64,000 nucleotides of DNA from Sipunculus nudus (lineage: Eukaryota; Annelida; Sipuncula; Golfingiida; Sipunculidae). This document shows positions 12,690 through 24,287 of this stretch, one piece after another (the stretch's first letter is position 1; each line of letters starts with the position of its first letter). The stretch covers positions 77,538,643-77,602,642 of the forward strand of contig CM049307.1 of assembly GCA_026874595.1 (NCBI GenBank), in the 5' to 3' direction. The translations under genes and the position numbers were made by a program. The notes under the pieces are model-generated. The model saw nothing but the letters and a program-made list of their open reading frames with translations. It was not told the origin of the DNA and searched no databases.

Positions 12690-13154
12690 AAAACACACTG
12701 GCGCGGGCGGCACGCGGGCAGCAAGCGAGCGGCAAACGTTCATGTGACAGGTCCGCGGCAGATTTAAAACACACTGTAGCGTCGAAGGCGGGTAGCAATC
12801 GGGTGGAAGACCTCTGTGAAGGTCATATATTCCAACGAATATAGGGCTTACATACAAAAGATAGGACGGAAGAAACACAGTCCGAAGCCTCAATCATCAA
12901 GTGATGAGGATGACATACCTATACCATATCTAATCAAACTAAAATCTGTGCAAAAAAACTAAAAGAGGGTGGTGGGTCCATGAAAGAAATACAGCAAACA
13001 CCATCGTTTAGTGAAAGAGTTGGAATTTGATTGGGAAAAGTTTCAACAATATTTTGGATTATCGAGCATGCAGTTTTCACATATTGTGGATGTTGTTGGT
13101 CCTCACCTTTCCAAACGAAACACAACCTTCAGACAGGCCATAGCACCCCGAGAG
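12690..13154 (+). pseudogene. PIF/Harbinger (ALP1-like) transposase relic, N-terminal part
   Basis: Across frames the plus strand reads as the N-terminal region of ALP1/HARBI1-type transposases: a charged SSSDEDD segment (about 12880), a degraded RGWWVHERN motif (about 12965), then KELEFDWEKFQQYFGLSSMQ, the HIVDVVGPHLSKR segment and TTFRQAIAPRE (13011-13154). In the family these segments precede the DDE catalytic domain. Here a frameshift and stops lie between the first blocks, and the sequence stops at APRE where another element is inserted. The catalytic core is absent from the window. GC-rich sequence at 12690-12790 may be the element's terminus. Dead copy; family assignment by motif order. 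Confidence 0.7.
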
Positions 13155-13499
13155 AGTAGGGCTGAAACGGGTACAACATTTTGGACTCGAGTATACCATT
13201 GCAACGCTGTAAAGATAAAAACGGACATCGGTTCACCGATGCAAAATATGCATAAATTTGACTTCGTGACGGATTGACATTATTCCAACAAAGGAATAGA
13301 TATATGTCATAACAAGACCTCAAGTTTATTTGACTAGCATATGTTTAGAGCCCTATACAAGGCTACGATAATAAATAAAGGACTATACAGACTGTCCGTA
13401 AAATTGCAGTAATATTCAGATATGCATGTACAATTTTTTTAATCGAGTACTCGGTAAGTATTACCCTGACTCGAGTCCTCGAGTACTCCTTTCAGCCTA
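13155..13499. mobile_element. hAT-type MITE nested in the Harbinger relic
   Basis: The left end TAGGGCTGAAACGGGTA (13155) and the right end ..ACTCCTTTCAGCCTA (to 13499) are imperfect inverted repeats. TAGGGCTG is a typical hAT-superfamily terminus. CGAGA occurs at both flanks, a weak remnant of target duplication. The interior contains CTCGAGT/ACTCGAG motifs. It interrupts the transposase reading frame exactly after APRE. Confidence 0.6.
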
Positions 13500-15180
13500 A
13501 CGAGAAAGCCACATGCCTCAGGCAAGTGTAAATTTGATTAAGCAACCATGACAGTCTTATGAAAATATGTAATATATAGGCCTGTACTAAGGCCATATAT
13601 ACTATAATATTATTTTGGCTGCGGATTAATTTTATGGCGTGGAGTGTCCAACGGCAGTCCAAATAGAGCTCAGCATTTTTATTATAATTTAAAATAGTTA
13701 TCTTAAAAGTTCACACCTTTAATATGGTGACCCATCTGCAAATGCTATTAATTTGAGCGGATCAAAATAGTAATTTCTATAAACAATATATTTGCAAAAT
13801 ATTTTTTCTAAACATGCAACTAAATATTTTTTATGCTTCTACCATTATTATTACTACCTATGCTTATTCATGCGGAGAATATTTCATTTTATAATTATAA
13901 AAATCATAAGTTACCTCTAGACCTCAATATGTTAAAGAATTTTAAGGTGTAAATATATTGTTACGCCCGCCGTTTCCTCTGTGTTTTCTGGCGGGCCCGG
14001 GGCGGGGCCCGGCGGAGTCCTTGCAGGGGCGGGCCCACGGGGGGGGGGGGGAAGACCGGAGGGAGGGGAGGCCGCGGGAGGGGGTGGCCAAAGGGTGGCG
14101 AAGGGAAACTGCCGAACGGTCCTGCCCGCTTCCTCCGGCTGGGGTGTTATTCCCGTAAACAGAAATATTTTATAATTGAAAAGGGGAAGCTAGGGAACTG
14201 TCTGTGGACATCCACACGCCACACACTCAATTATTCCCATAAATTACCATTATTAATTGATTCATTCATTCTCAAGCATTCTTTAATGCTCCTCTTTAAA
14301 AATGCACAAGACAATAATAAAGTTCTAACATTTAATACAGAACTTTGTAACAAGTATGATGATGACCGCATCATATATGAGATATTTGTCATCGACTGTA
14401 CAAGCAGCTGAAACCCTAAGTCTCTCTCGTTAACTCACACGTCCCGCATCACGGCCATCAGCTGTGACAGCTCTGGACGCCCGATTTAACAATAAAATAT
14501 ATGCAATTGGATGTATACCCAGCAAATACCAATCACTACTACTGCATGTATTTATCCAAATACACATACTTTACACGACACTACAAAATTAGAACGGTGA
14601 CACCCTAAAAAGTCGACGGTATAAGGACAAAGGGTACTAATTATTATTCACTGACAGCTATGCCAGGGAATGATAATAACAAAATACCAGTCATCCGAAA
14701 TACCGAGTGCTACAAATATTAACTAAAGTTACTCCCTAACCATGTCTGAATATCAACAGATATTAAAACAAACATAATTCTCAACAGGAACCGTCATCAA
14801 TGCCTTTAAAAGTAATACTACTGAAACCAGGGTCCTCTATCCCAACCTTTACTGTTTACATCTGTGGATTCACCCTGTATATCAGAAATATTATAAAAGC
14901 GAAATAAAATAACAGTTGCTTGGTCATGGGTGGACACATTGTTTCATCATGTACTATATAAAACAGAATAAAACACGGTAAACAATTAACTGCAGTTCTT
15001 TCATGGTCAAGTGTGTTTTATACTGCATAGTCTACATGCTGTATAGTAACTTATATTAGGTTCTCGCATGTCTTTATTGGACATGTTGTACAGAGGATTG
15101 TACTTCATCGTCGGAGGGCAGAGCACCTAGTTCAGATTCACGGTTTCATGTTCGGCCATGAAATTTTCTCGTTACTTTTG
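13500..15180. other. Gene-free stretch with an isolated GC-rich island
   Basis: Mostly AT-rich without ORFs of interest. At about 13963-14150 an abrupt GC-rich island with a poly-G run interrupts the AT-rich sequence. Its ORFs are low-complexity Gly/Pro/Arg and are not called. Confidence 0.5.
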
Positions 15181-15189
15181 AGTTTCGCC

Positions 15190-15490
15190 AAAGCTTTTTA
15201 TTGTAGGGACAATCGGCGCAATGTGGCCAGTTGGGACATAGGAAAAGCTAATCTTCATTTTGGGAAGTCTTTGTTTCTTGAACTTCTTTCGTTTGCAGTT
15301 TTTCTTTCACGGCGATTATTCTAAAATTGCCTGTCCGATCGGGTTTGGCGTTACACCTACTACTGCCCTCCCCTTCCTCCTCTGGTTTTCTGTTTCTTGC
15401 TTGTCCCTGGAGTCGGTGATGGGGACATTGCTCTGAGGGAAGACGCTGAAACATTTACTTTACTCTCACTGTCATCATCAGGTCCCGCTG
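15190..15490 (-). pseudogene. Possible decayed coding fragment, unassigned
   Basis: On the minus strand one frame reads a plausible Ser-rich segment (PAGPDDDSESKVN, SPSPTPGTSKKQKTRGGRGG) that ends in a stop. Another frame over the adjacent bases contains a short Cys/His cluster (CPNWPHCADCPY). The composition resembles a disordered, basic C-terminal tail such as those of some DNA-transposon proteins, but no family could be assigned. Confidence 0.25.
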
Positions 15491-16980
15491 GTTGCACACG
15501 AATGTTAGCTTAATCTTTGAATTCATCCGCCTCCTCCAGTTGCTAGTATATATAAATTACAGCGTTATTTATAATTCGAGGCTAAAACAAGGCTTTCATC
15601 GGATAAATGATTTTAATGCCTGGTGCATCAGGATTAATTTTGGTTACAAGACTACCGAACACACCAGAAAGTGGCGGATCCAGGAAATCAACAACAGGGG
15701 CGCTAATACTTGGTTAAGTTTGATAGGTATAATGAAAACTAAGTTCTTAAAATAGACATTTAATTTTCTTAAGCTTATCGTAGGAATCCATGGGCCAAAT
15801 AAAACTCGGGTCCTTTGAAAAGTATGATTATCGTTGCAACCGTCTGGATCTCATCACTGCAGTACCTTCTGGGTCAAGTATTGACAGATGTCCACGAACA
15901 TCCTTCCGAGCTCAAATCCCATTTTCGATACAATTTTGATACATTATCCTGTACCCATGTAATGATCCTGAACCTAGTATTTGCTGCAGTATAAACCTTA
16001 CAACAAGACCCAAATCAGGATATTTTCGCCAAGTCTGTCTCTCTTTAGGATCCTCTTTAGGTGTCCTCAAGTCAGACTGTGCCTTTTTCGAACTCGCTGT
16101 GCGCAGAATATCTCTATATGAAAGTCCTAAACTGAAATAAAACCAAATCAACTGGGTTCGTATGGTGTTGTGAGTTCTTCACGGTCCGCCATCTTGAAAA
16201 GCCTCCGTGAACGTTTCCGTTTAAAATATATTTTTTTCAATGCAGTAATTCGTGCGCACGGCTGACTGCTTAGTAAAATATATATATAAAAGTACCAAAA
16301 TTATATGAATACCTTTTAATGAGCAATAATTTTCATAAAACTCTTATTGCTTGAAACGATAAATGGTTATAAACCACCTTTGATGGAGAATTATACCTCA
16401 ATGTTCATATTTCCTAAATTTGTAATCAATATGCAAATTTGTTTTCTATAAACAGAGGACTAATACATTCTGACCACTGCCTTGTTTACAGGACTTTCTG
16501 TCTATGTTTCATACGACCCAACGTTTAAGTGGCAGGGCGCACTTCCTCACCGCCTTCCTGGTCAGGGTAAAGCTTAAAAATCGTGTAGGGTGTTTAAAAT
16601 GGACAGCGGTGACGAAACTAGTCTTTATGAGATCTAGCCGCATCAAACCGACTATAATTGATTGGTACACCCGTATCCCGTGCAATGGAATTATGGGATA
16701 CTTCACATGATTGTTGTAATATAAGGCGTGTTCGGATACGCTAAACTACAAACCTAAATGCTGTCCCCAACACATCATATATACTAGCCTTATAATATTA
16801 TTTTCTGTTTAGTTAACTTACTTTCTATATTTAACATCATACTTTATATTGGTAGAATTAGGAAAGACAATGAATGTTCCATGGTGAGATTTTAAAAATA
16901 CCCATACACAAGTGTTTAACGGTCTACCTGAGAGTGTGCAGTTGATAAGTCGGATTAGAGGACAGAGTCAGTCATAGGTA
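15491..16980. other. No gene recognised
   Basis: A GTGGCGGATCCAGG motif at about 15671 resembles the end of the MITE at 7975-8191. The complementary ORFs at 16504-16710 show no domain. Nothing else supported. Confidence 0.4.
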
Positions 16981-16983
16981 TTA

Positions 16984-17321
16984 GGCCAAAATAAAAAAAA
17001 GGTATGGTTCTCAGGCACTTTTTTTTCGGAAATCAATGCGGGCGGGCGCTTTTTTTTATTTTAAATTTTTTGGTATGTTTCGATAGAAATGTCAAATGAT
17101 AAGGGAAAAGCATGAAAATAACAGTTTTATTTTGTTAAATAAGTAAAAGCACTACAAAACAAAGGAAATTGTATGGTTTTATCTTCTTGAAAGAAATGTC
17201 GGAGCGGTAGCAGCTCAAAATTGGAAAGTTTTTATTGAAAATCAAAATAAAAATTTTTGATGCGGGGGTTTAAATTTGATGCGGGCGGTGCCTGAGAACC
17301 ATACCTTTAATTTTTTTGGCC
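16984..17321. mobile_element. Tourist-like MITE, copy 2 (best ends)
   Basis: Terminal inverted repeats of about 34 bases: left 16984-17018 (GGCCAAAATAAA.. to ..GGTTCTCAGGCAC) and right 17288-17321, its near-perfect complement. TTA directly flanks both ends (16981-16983 and 17322-17324). GGCC termini and a TTA duplication are typical of Tourist-like MITEs mobilised by PIF/Harbinger transposases, so a relationship to the relic at 12.7-13.2 kb is plausible but unproven. No ORF inside. Confidence 0.85.
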
Positions 17322-17610
17322 TTATGGGGCGGCTTTGTTCTACAGGTGACATGGGATGTTGTTGTTGAACAGCTGTGTACACATCAAATATAATTCGGAT
17401 CCTGTCTCAGGTTGTGGTATCTGACTAATTTTTTTTCTTCGATATTTTAGACATGTAAATGATATGAGCGGCTGTGACATTTTCTTTTTTCTCATTTCAT
17501 GAAATATTTTCATTGTGCAACATATACAGGTGATTCATTGAAGAAAAAATAAACAGAACATATCTTCTCATTGTATTTTAGCTTAGCGGTGTTGGTCGTT
17601 AACCGACCGG

Positions 17611-17735
17611 GTGTTCAGGTGTACATTACATCCAGGGTTCTGAAATGAACAAGTTAACGGCATTCCATGTTGTAAGTTTCAGTGTCACAGCTGGTTCAGA
17701 ACGTTCTGTCATGTTTTAATCTCTCCGCCAGGACT
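17611..17735 (+). repeat. Dispersed repeat with TTTCAGTGTCACAGCTG core, copy 2
   Basis: Contains ATCCAGGGTTCTGAAATGAA followed 23 bases later by GTAAGTTTCAGTGTCACAGC. Shares both blocks and their order with the copies near 9.7, 30.0 and 32.7 kb. Confidence 0.65.
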
Positions 17736-17943
17736 GAAAGTAGCTTTTTCAAACATATTGTTCCGCTCAGTGTTTTTCAGTGTGTTTTAAATGTGTTGTA
17801 ATTGGATCCTTTTCACGATTTTTAGATAATTGTTTATTTCTTTGAAAGGTATTCCAAATGATATATCAAAGCATAATATTGTATATACAATCATTTACAA
17901 GTTACCAAGCATTAGGGTTTTTCTACCAACTTTGGCGACATCT

Positions 17944-20500
17944 GTTTATTTATTTATTTATTAATATATCTTTATTCAGGGTGGCTTGTTCAGAATATAC
18001 TGATCTTCCACAAAGCCCTGATAGTAATTGAAATTTCAAACATGATCAAATAGCATGACAGTAATATACAAGCAAATATATATGTGCAGAATATTGTAGC
18101 TGAATATAACATATATTGTTAGTTCCTGTACTAGTATGACCATTATTAAGAGTTTATTATAGAATATTATTTAGATAATAATAGGCTATTCAGGTTATTT
18201 ACAATGTTGATAACATTGTATGAAATAAGTGCAAAGAATAATACAAACAAGAAGTACAATGTATGCATAGTTATGTTAGTGTTTATTCACTTACTGGTAT
18301 CCGTAAAGCATAAAATGTCAACATGCATGCATACCATGTAAAAGAAGGAAATATATTTATTTATATTATGTCAAGAGTTAAGAGAATATTGCTTAAGATC
18401 TTTTTTGAACTTATCTAGGTTATCTATCCTACGAAGAGCTTCTGGTAACAAATTCCATAATATCGGTCCCTGGTAAATAAAAGATTTTCGCATCAATTCA
18501 GTTCTAACTATTTGTACTTTCACTTGACAAGAATATCTCGTGTAATGAGAGTGTATTTCAGATCGGGTTTCTGATGGATTATTAAGATAACAAGGTGCTA
18601 GGCCATTAAGGCATTTAAACATGAATACATTAGAGAGGTACAATAATCGTTGATTGATGTTTAGCCATTTTAAGGCTGATATCAATGTTGAACTAGCTGT
18701 ATTCTTATCATTATTCCCAGAAATTATACGGGCAGCCCTATTCTGGAATTTCTGGACAACGTTCATATTAGTTTTGCTTTGATGGCCCCAAATGATTAAA
18801 CCGTAATCAATATAGGGTTGTATAGTGGTCATATAAATAGGAGCGAGTTCCTGTGAAGGTAAAACTTTGCTCAGACGAGCGAGAGCGCCTAGTTTAGGTT
18901 TTTATTTGGAAGCAAGTTCATTGATATGTGCTCTCCATGTAAGACAACTGTCAAGTGTTAATCCGAGATACTGAGCCTTATCTGTATACCGTAGGACTGT
19001 ATCATTTAACAAAATAGGTGGATATGATGTAATTTTAGACAATTTTTGTCTACTTCCAATGACCATTAGGTAGGATTTTTCTGTATTTATCGTGAGTCTA
19101 TTCACTCAAAATCATTCAGATATTCTATTTATATCAACTTGAATTTTCTGTGTGACGGACTCAATGGTGGGACCAAAAACATATAAGCATGTGTCATCAG
19201 CAAATAGGCTAATGTTACTAAATGTTGGTATGTTACAAATATCATTAAGATAAATAAAGAATAAAAGTGGTCCTAGGACAGAACCTTGAGGGACTCCCAT
19301 AGAAATCTGCGGACTGTCAGAAATTGACCCATTATATTTGTAGCTTGAGTCCGATTACTTAGATACGATTTAAACCAGTGTAATTCTCGATTCCGTATTC
19401 CATATTTATAAAGCTTGTCAAGTAGCCTAGTGTGACATATTGAATCAAAACATTTACAAATATCTAGAAAGCAAGCTACTGTTATATGTCCTTTGTCACA
19501 TGCTTTAACCCAATCAGATGAACTGCTAAGTAGTGACGTAATGGTCGAGTGTTGTTTTATGAATGCCGATTGTGATGGACCTAAAAGTTTGTTGGCATGA
19601 ATAAATGAATATAACTGATTGTGAATCACTTTTTCCATTATATTAGCTATATGTGAAATTACAGAAATCGGGCGATAATTACCTGGGTCATCCGCGGGGC
19701 CTTTCCCTTTATAAATTGGCGTATATAAACTCTTGCCTGTTTTAAGTCTGTAGGAACTATACTTTCCTCTAAACTAATGTTAACTATGGTGCATATTTAA
19801 GGCGTGAGCTCTTCTGCAGCTAGTCTTAACAAATACGCATCTACACCTAAAATATCTATATTAAAAGAATTCGGTATATTTTTAAGTTGCCATAATATTA
19901 CATTTTCTTGGATAGAAGAAAATTTAAATATGCAATTTTGTGATTTAAGCCCTGGAATGTGATTTTTAGATGAATTCTTAATTTTAGATGCAAGTTTAGG
20001 ATCAATGTCAACAAAATACTCGTTGAGTTGTGATGCCGTTATTGTGTTAGAAGAGCTAGAATTGTTTTTATTTAGGGCAAAGCGTATTACTTTCCACATT
20101 TGTTTTTGGTTACCTTTTGCTTCTGCAATTTTATTAAAGAAGAATTCACGTTTAGCTTTGCGAGTAAAAGTAGTTACTTGATTACGTATAAGGAGCGGTA
20201 TACGGTCATGAGGTAGGGATCTTTGTTGTTACACGCAAGTTTATGTGCAGCATCCCGTTCATGCATTAACTGGATCAGATCGTCAGTCAGCAATGGACAT
20301 TTTTTCGATTTTACTCTGATAACATCATATATGTACCTCCAAGCCGTTAGTACATCAACGTGTTTAATATTATTAGCGTTAGTCATTAGCTGTGAAATGT
20401 CATTTCTATAACATGTATTATCAAAGTTACTGTAATATCTCCTTTGGACATAATTATGTGTGTTAGATTGCTTACAGTTTGTTTCAAGGTAGTACACGTT
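17944..20500 (-). mobile_element. Non-LTR retrotransposon (CR1/jockey-like), 5'-truncated and inactive
   Basis: Minus-strand reverse transcriptase of a LINE. Reading 5' to 3' there is a linker/pre-RT part (20497-20174 and 20099-19797), RT fingers/palm (19638-19273, with AFIKQHSTITSLL and CFLDICKCFDSI), the GVPQGSVLGPLLFFIYLND and FADDT catalytic motifs (19300-19112), and the C-terminal part (19105-18371) ending in a LPEALRRIDNLDKFKK-type tail. The frame changes at least three times and stops occur near 19112 and 18902. No apurinic endonuclease domain is found upstream, so the copy is 5'-truncated. The 3' end has an AATAAA-type signal and a (TAAA)n tail at 17944-17965, as in CR1/L2-group elements. 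Clade assignment is tentative. Confidence 0.88.
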
Positions 20501-22056
20501 AAATAATGATCCCTTAACGAGTATTGTAAAACTCCACTTGAAATATGCAATTTAGGATTGACGACAAAATGCCATCTCCATTATTTTATTGAAGACCTTC
20601 CTTGAAATATCTTAAAGCTGCCCATTAACCTACATTTTGAAAAGAAGTGATGTGGTTTCTGGCTTCCTATAGTGTATAAATTAATGATCTAAGGTTAATT
20701 CTGGTTGTGAAAAAAAAAAAAAACTTTGAACGCCTTCTTGAAAGATGTATGAACTTGTATATCAAAAACATTTTTTGTAAACAACTCAATGTTGACAAAC
20801 GATAAAAAATGTAACCTATAGTGGTAGGTTGCATATATGCGGAGGTTAAAAAAGTCACTCTTTGCAAAACACCACTTTCAAAGCACTGGCCTATCTGACT
20901 TGCTGCCATATGCCCTTGTCGAATTTGTTTAAATTATTTTAGCGGGATCTAACATATTATATTCACGTTGATATAAACCGAGCAGCCTGTATGGGGATTC
21001 CCACTTTCATGTTTTTTTGCCTATTTTTGTAAAAGCTCCGAGGGATTAAACAGGCAAATTCGTGGAATAAATGTCCTTCACTTTCTAACTTCATGCTTGA
21101 TAAGCAACCGAAATTATGAAATGTGGAGAAAATCTGCAGGCGAAAATAAAAACTTAAACACATTGGGAAAATTGGACCAAAATGTGATAATTTTGTTTTT
21201 GAGCTGGAGAAAATTATTTTTCAGATAGACACTCAAAAACCAATCCATATACCAAGTATGCACGAAAGCAATCACTGAACCAAATTTAAATGAAATCGGA
21301 TAAAATTTTGGAAAATTATCGCACGGAAACGAAAAAAACATGAGTGGACGGAGAGACAGACAGACGGACAAACCCAAAACAATAACCCCCCCCCCCCCGC
21401 ATACTCGGAAAGGATTACGAGGGGGCGCGCCCCCTCTTTTCGATTAAAAGATAATGTAAATGAAATAATATACGCTTATAATACCGAAAGCAGCGCCTGA
21501 GTTCGCGTCTTGTGCCATTTGCGTCCCTAATCTGCAGAATATATATATATAAATACATACATATATATATATATATATATACACACAATGACGAAAGTAT
21601 AAAATCCTCAAAATTCAACAGTTACATATAAATATATAAAATGAGAGTATCATAATCAATATTTGACAAAAATACTTATATTATAAAACTACATGGTTTC
21701 AAATGTTCGAGGTATTTTGTTTGGTTTTACAATTCTTTTATTTATTTTGCAGATATCATATTACCGATCTTGTTAATATAATGTGTATAACAACAGATAA
21801 AACAACTTTCCACTGTGAAAATATTTGTCCCCACCCTAGCCCCTTACCCCTCTGTTTAATACAATACACATGGAGAAAGGAGACTTCCCTTATTGAAAGA
21901 CCATCAGAATTTATCTTTAAAATGTATTGTTTCTATCGATAAGCTACTTGCATTACTCGATGGTAAGCTTTCGGACATGTTATACACACAAATAACGACT
22001 TCCGTCAAACACAAAAGTAGAATTTATTAACATAAATGTATTTACATATTTTGGTT
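20501..22056. other. Repeat-rich stretch without a gene
   Basis: At about 21220-21420 there is an interspersed repeat ending in GACAGACAGACGGACAAACC and a poly-C run, a form common in mollusc genomes (from memory). A TA/CA microsatellite lies at about 21538-21587. No coding features supported. Confidence 0.45.
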
Positions 22057-24287
22057 TCAGTTAGTGCGATGTGCGGTTTCGGACGTAACTGAGGTGCGCT
22101 GAGACTGTAAAGAAGTACTCTTACTGGCGTCCAAACTAGGTTTTCTCCGATAAGTCTCGCGCATCATCTTAAATACCTTTCGAGTACAGACGAATGATAC
22201 GCATATAAAAACACCTTGGAGAGAATTAAAGAGGATGTAAACCCACCAGAGAAATTGTAGGTCCGTGCTGAAGCCGACCAAACCAAACACCCATGTCAAC
22301 CCCGTGATGGAGGTCAGCTTTACGTACAACCACATCCTGTGATGATTTGGACAGTTCTCGCTGATCGCTGTGGTCACGTTGCTGGTTCGGTGTATGCTTA
22401 TGATTGTAAGAGCATAAAATACACAGTCAGCAAATAATTGACCGATAAGAGGTGCTCCAACATACACCATTAAAGCGTACCTGTTTGAGATGTAGCAAAT
22501 GTGTTTACCATAATCTGGGGAGAAGTCACTTCCTTTGCCACCGCAGAAATTAACCAGTGCTCCTATAAGGATGACCAGAGCGGGGCACCCCCAAGCATAC
22601 AGAGAAAACTTGAGGAACCGGAAGTCGGATTTAACAATTGTTGAAACTGTAATCTTGGAGGTAAAGGTGCTCCATATGTCATAGGCGAGAACACTCATCC
22701 AACAACACACGGCAAGGAGACTGAAGTGTATTAGAATTCCCGATATAATACAGAAAAACGGCAGGTGGGTCACTCCCATCAACGTCATCTGCATCAGCTG
22801 ACACATTAACAAGGAACCAGACAGACACATGAGGTTTTTGCCGGGTAAATTCCTCAAAACGGGATAGAAACAGTAGATCACAAGGAGAAAGAGCAACGCT
22901 ATCACTGACAGACTCTGTCCTAAATTACTAACAACCGTCTGGGCGTAGGTAAACTTCATAATGAGATAAGTCTCTGTAACATTCCGTGTAATTTCTGTGG
23001 AGTTTATGGCATCAACGATACATAGGTACAAACCACTCTCGTCTAGTACATATAGGTCCTTCCCGTATATTCGACCTGAAGTCGGATCAAAGACGGAACC
23101 ATTGTTATAAAACTCAAAGCTTGTGGCATTAACTTTTGCATAATATGAACAAGTGTTATTATAATTTGGGGAGGTCAAGGTACTCACGCACTGTCCGTCT
23201 CGGTACTCGGCTTCAAGGGGACATTTTACAACTTTACAAACTGCTGAATATGGATCAAATATTTTACCTGATGGGCAGGTCACTAATTTGGTTTCAACTT
23301 TGACTCGCGTCCCTGTCATATATCCTACCTCTCTTGTGATAAAAACCGGAACCAAGGTTAAGATCTATCACAATACACAGTGGGTATGATGTTCCTCTGA
23401 CAGTTTTCAAAATACGGAGCAATTTTAAAGTGTTGCTTAGTATAGGTATCCACGCAGGTGAAGTTAGCGTTATTACAGAGAGCACAATGTTGGTTTTTGT
23501 ATGTTACACCCTCTCTGTCTTTGTCGTATCTGTACAACACTGTCGCGTTCTCAGCTTCACATTTGTTCCGTACACACTTATCTTTCCACGAATTTGGACA
23601 CTGGCCAATATTGGGTTTACAGAAGCGTAATGGTTTGTACGTGGAATATTTGTGCCAGGCGTCAGGATGGACAAATGACACATTGCAAGGACTGGTTTGA
23701 TTTTGCTGATCGATAATATCTGCGATATTTGTACTGTTTGTTAGTTCCTGATCCATAAAATCGCACGTGAAATTTGAAAGCCAGTAAGTAATACTGTCCA
23801 TGTTTTCTTCGTTACATTGCGCACAGTACACGTTCTTGTACAAAATATCATGTTCCCCTGTTACCGGCCAGTTGTACCATATACCCTGTTTGACTTCACA
23901 AGCTTCCCTCACTCCTTCTTCTTTCCAGAAAGAGGGGCATCTATCCACGACGTAGACGCTAACACCCTGACTGTAAACCCCGTCCACAGAGCTACAGGAA
24001 AACGTAATGTCCTCCAGGGCTGTGATATTGGAGATATACTCATCGCAACAGTCCCCAAAGTAGGCGCAATGCTTGTCACAAAAACAGCCACGGGTTTGAA
24101 GTTGTGGGTAATATTCACACATTAATTGTCCATTGTCTCTCCTTTCGTTGTCATTTATTTTGCAAGCGAATATTTCTCCGGGTGGTATATGTGGTTCTAC
24201 ATCACATATTTCTTGGCTATTTATACATAAAACACAGAAAGCATCAAACGTAACCACCGGATACGTGATTGTAGTCAAAAGACTCAT
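22057..24287 (-). CDS. Somatomedin-B/7TM family B2-like G-protein-coupled receptor, frameshifted
   Basis: Single-exon receptor on the minus strand, read in two frames. The first part (24287-23358, 309 residues from an ATG) has a weakly hydrophobic N-terminus and a somatomedin-B-like cysteine cluster at residues 57-84 (GCFCDKHC..CC). Two Cys-rich modules follow, each ending in YKNxxCAxCN. The second part (23355-22057, 432 residues in the track, opening at a TTG that is unlikely to be a real start) has many Asn glycosylation sites and seven hydrophobic segments at roughly 146-165, 173-195, 200-228, 249-271, 293-321, 344-364 and 367-391. TM6/TM7 carry GLTWVFGL and FNSLQGVFI, hallmarks of adhesion/secretin-type receptors. 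A basic Ser/Thr-rich tail follows. The frame breaks near 23358-23367 by one base, so this is either a recent pseudogene or a sequencing error in an otherwise intact gene. The ligand is unknown. The start ATG lies just after a TTACGTCA CRE-like site. Confidence 0.85.

Noticed and set aside
13958-14175. Gly/Pro/Arg-rich ORFs in the GC island
   Set aside because: Low-complexity products of GC-rich DNA; no domain and no flanking exon signals.
23294-24125. Other-frame ORFs inside the receptor gene
   Set aside because: Shadows of the two receptor frames, which carry the domain signals.
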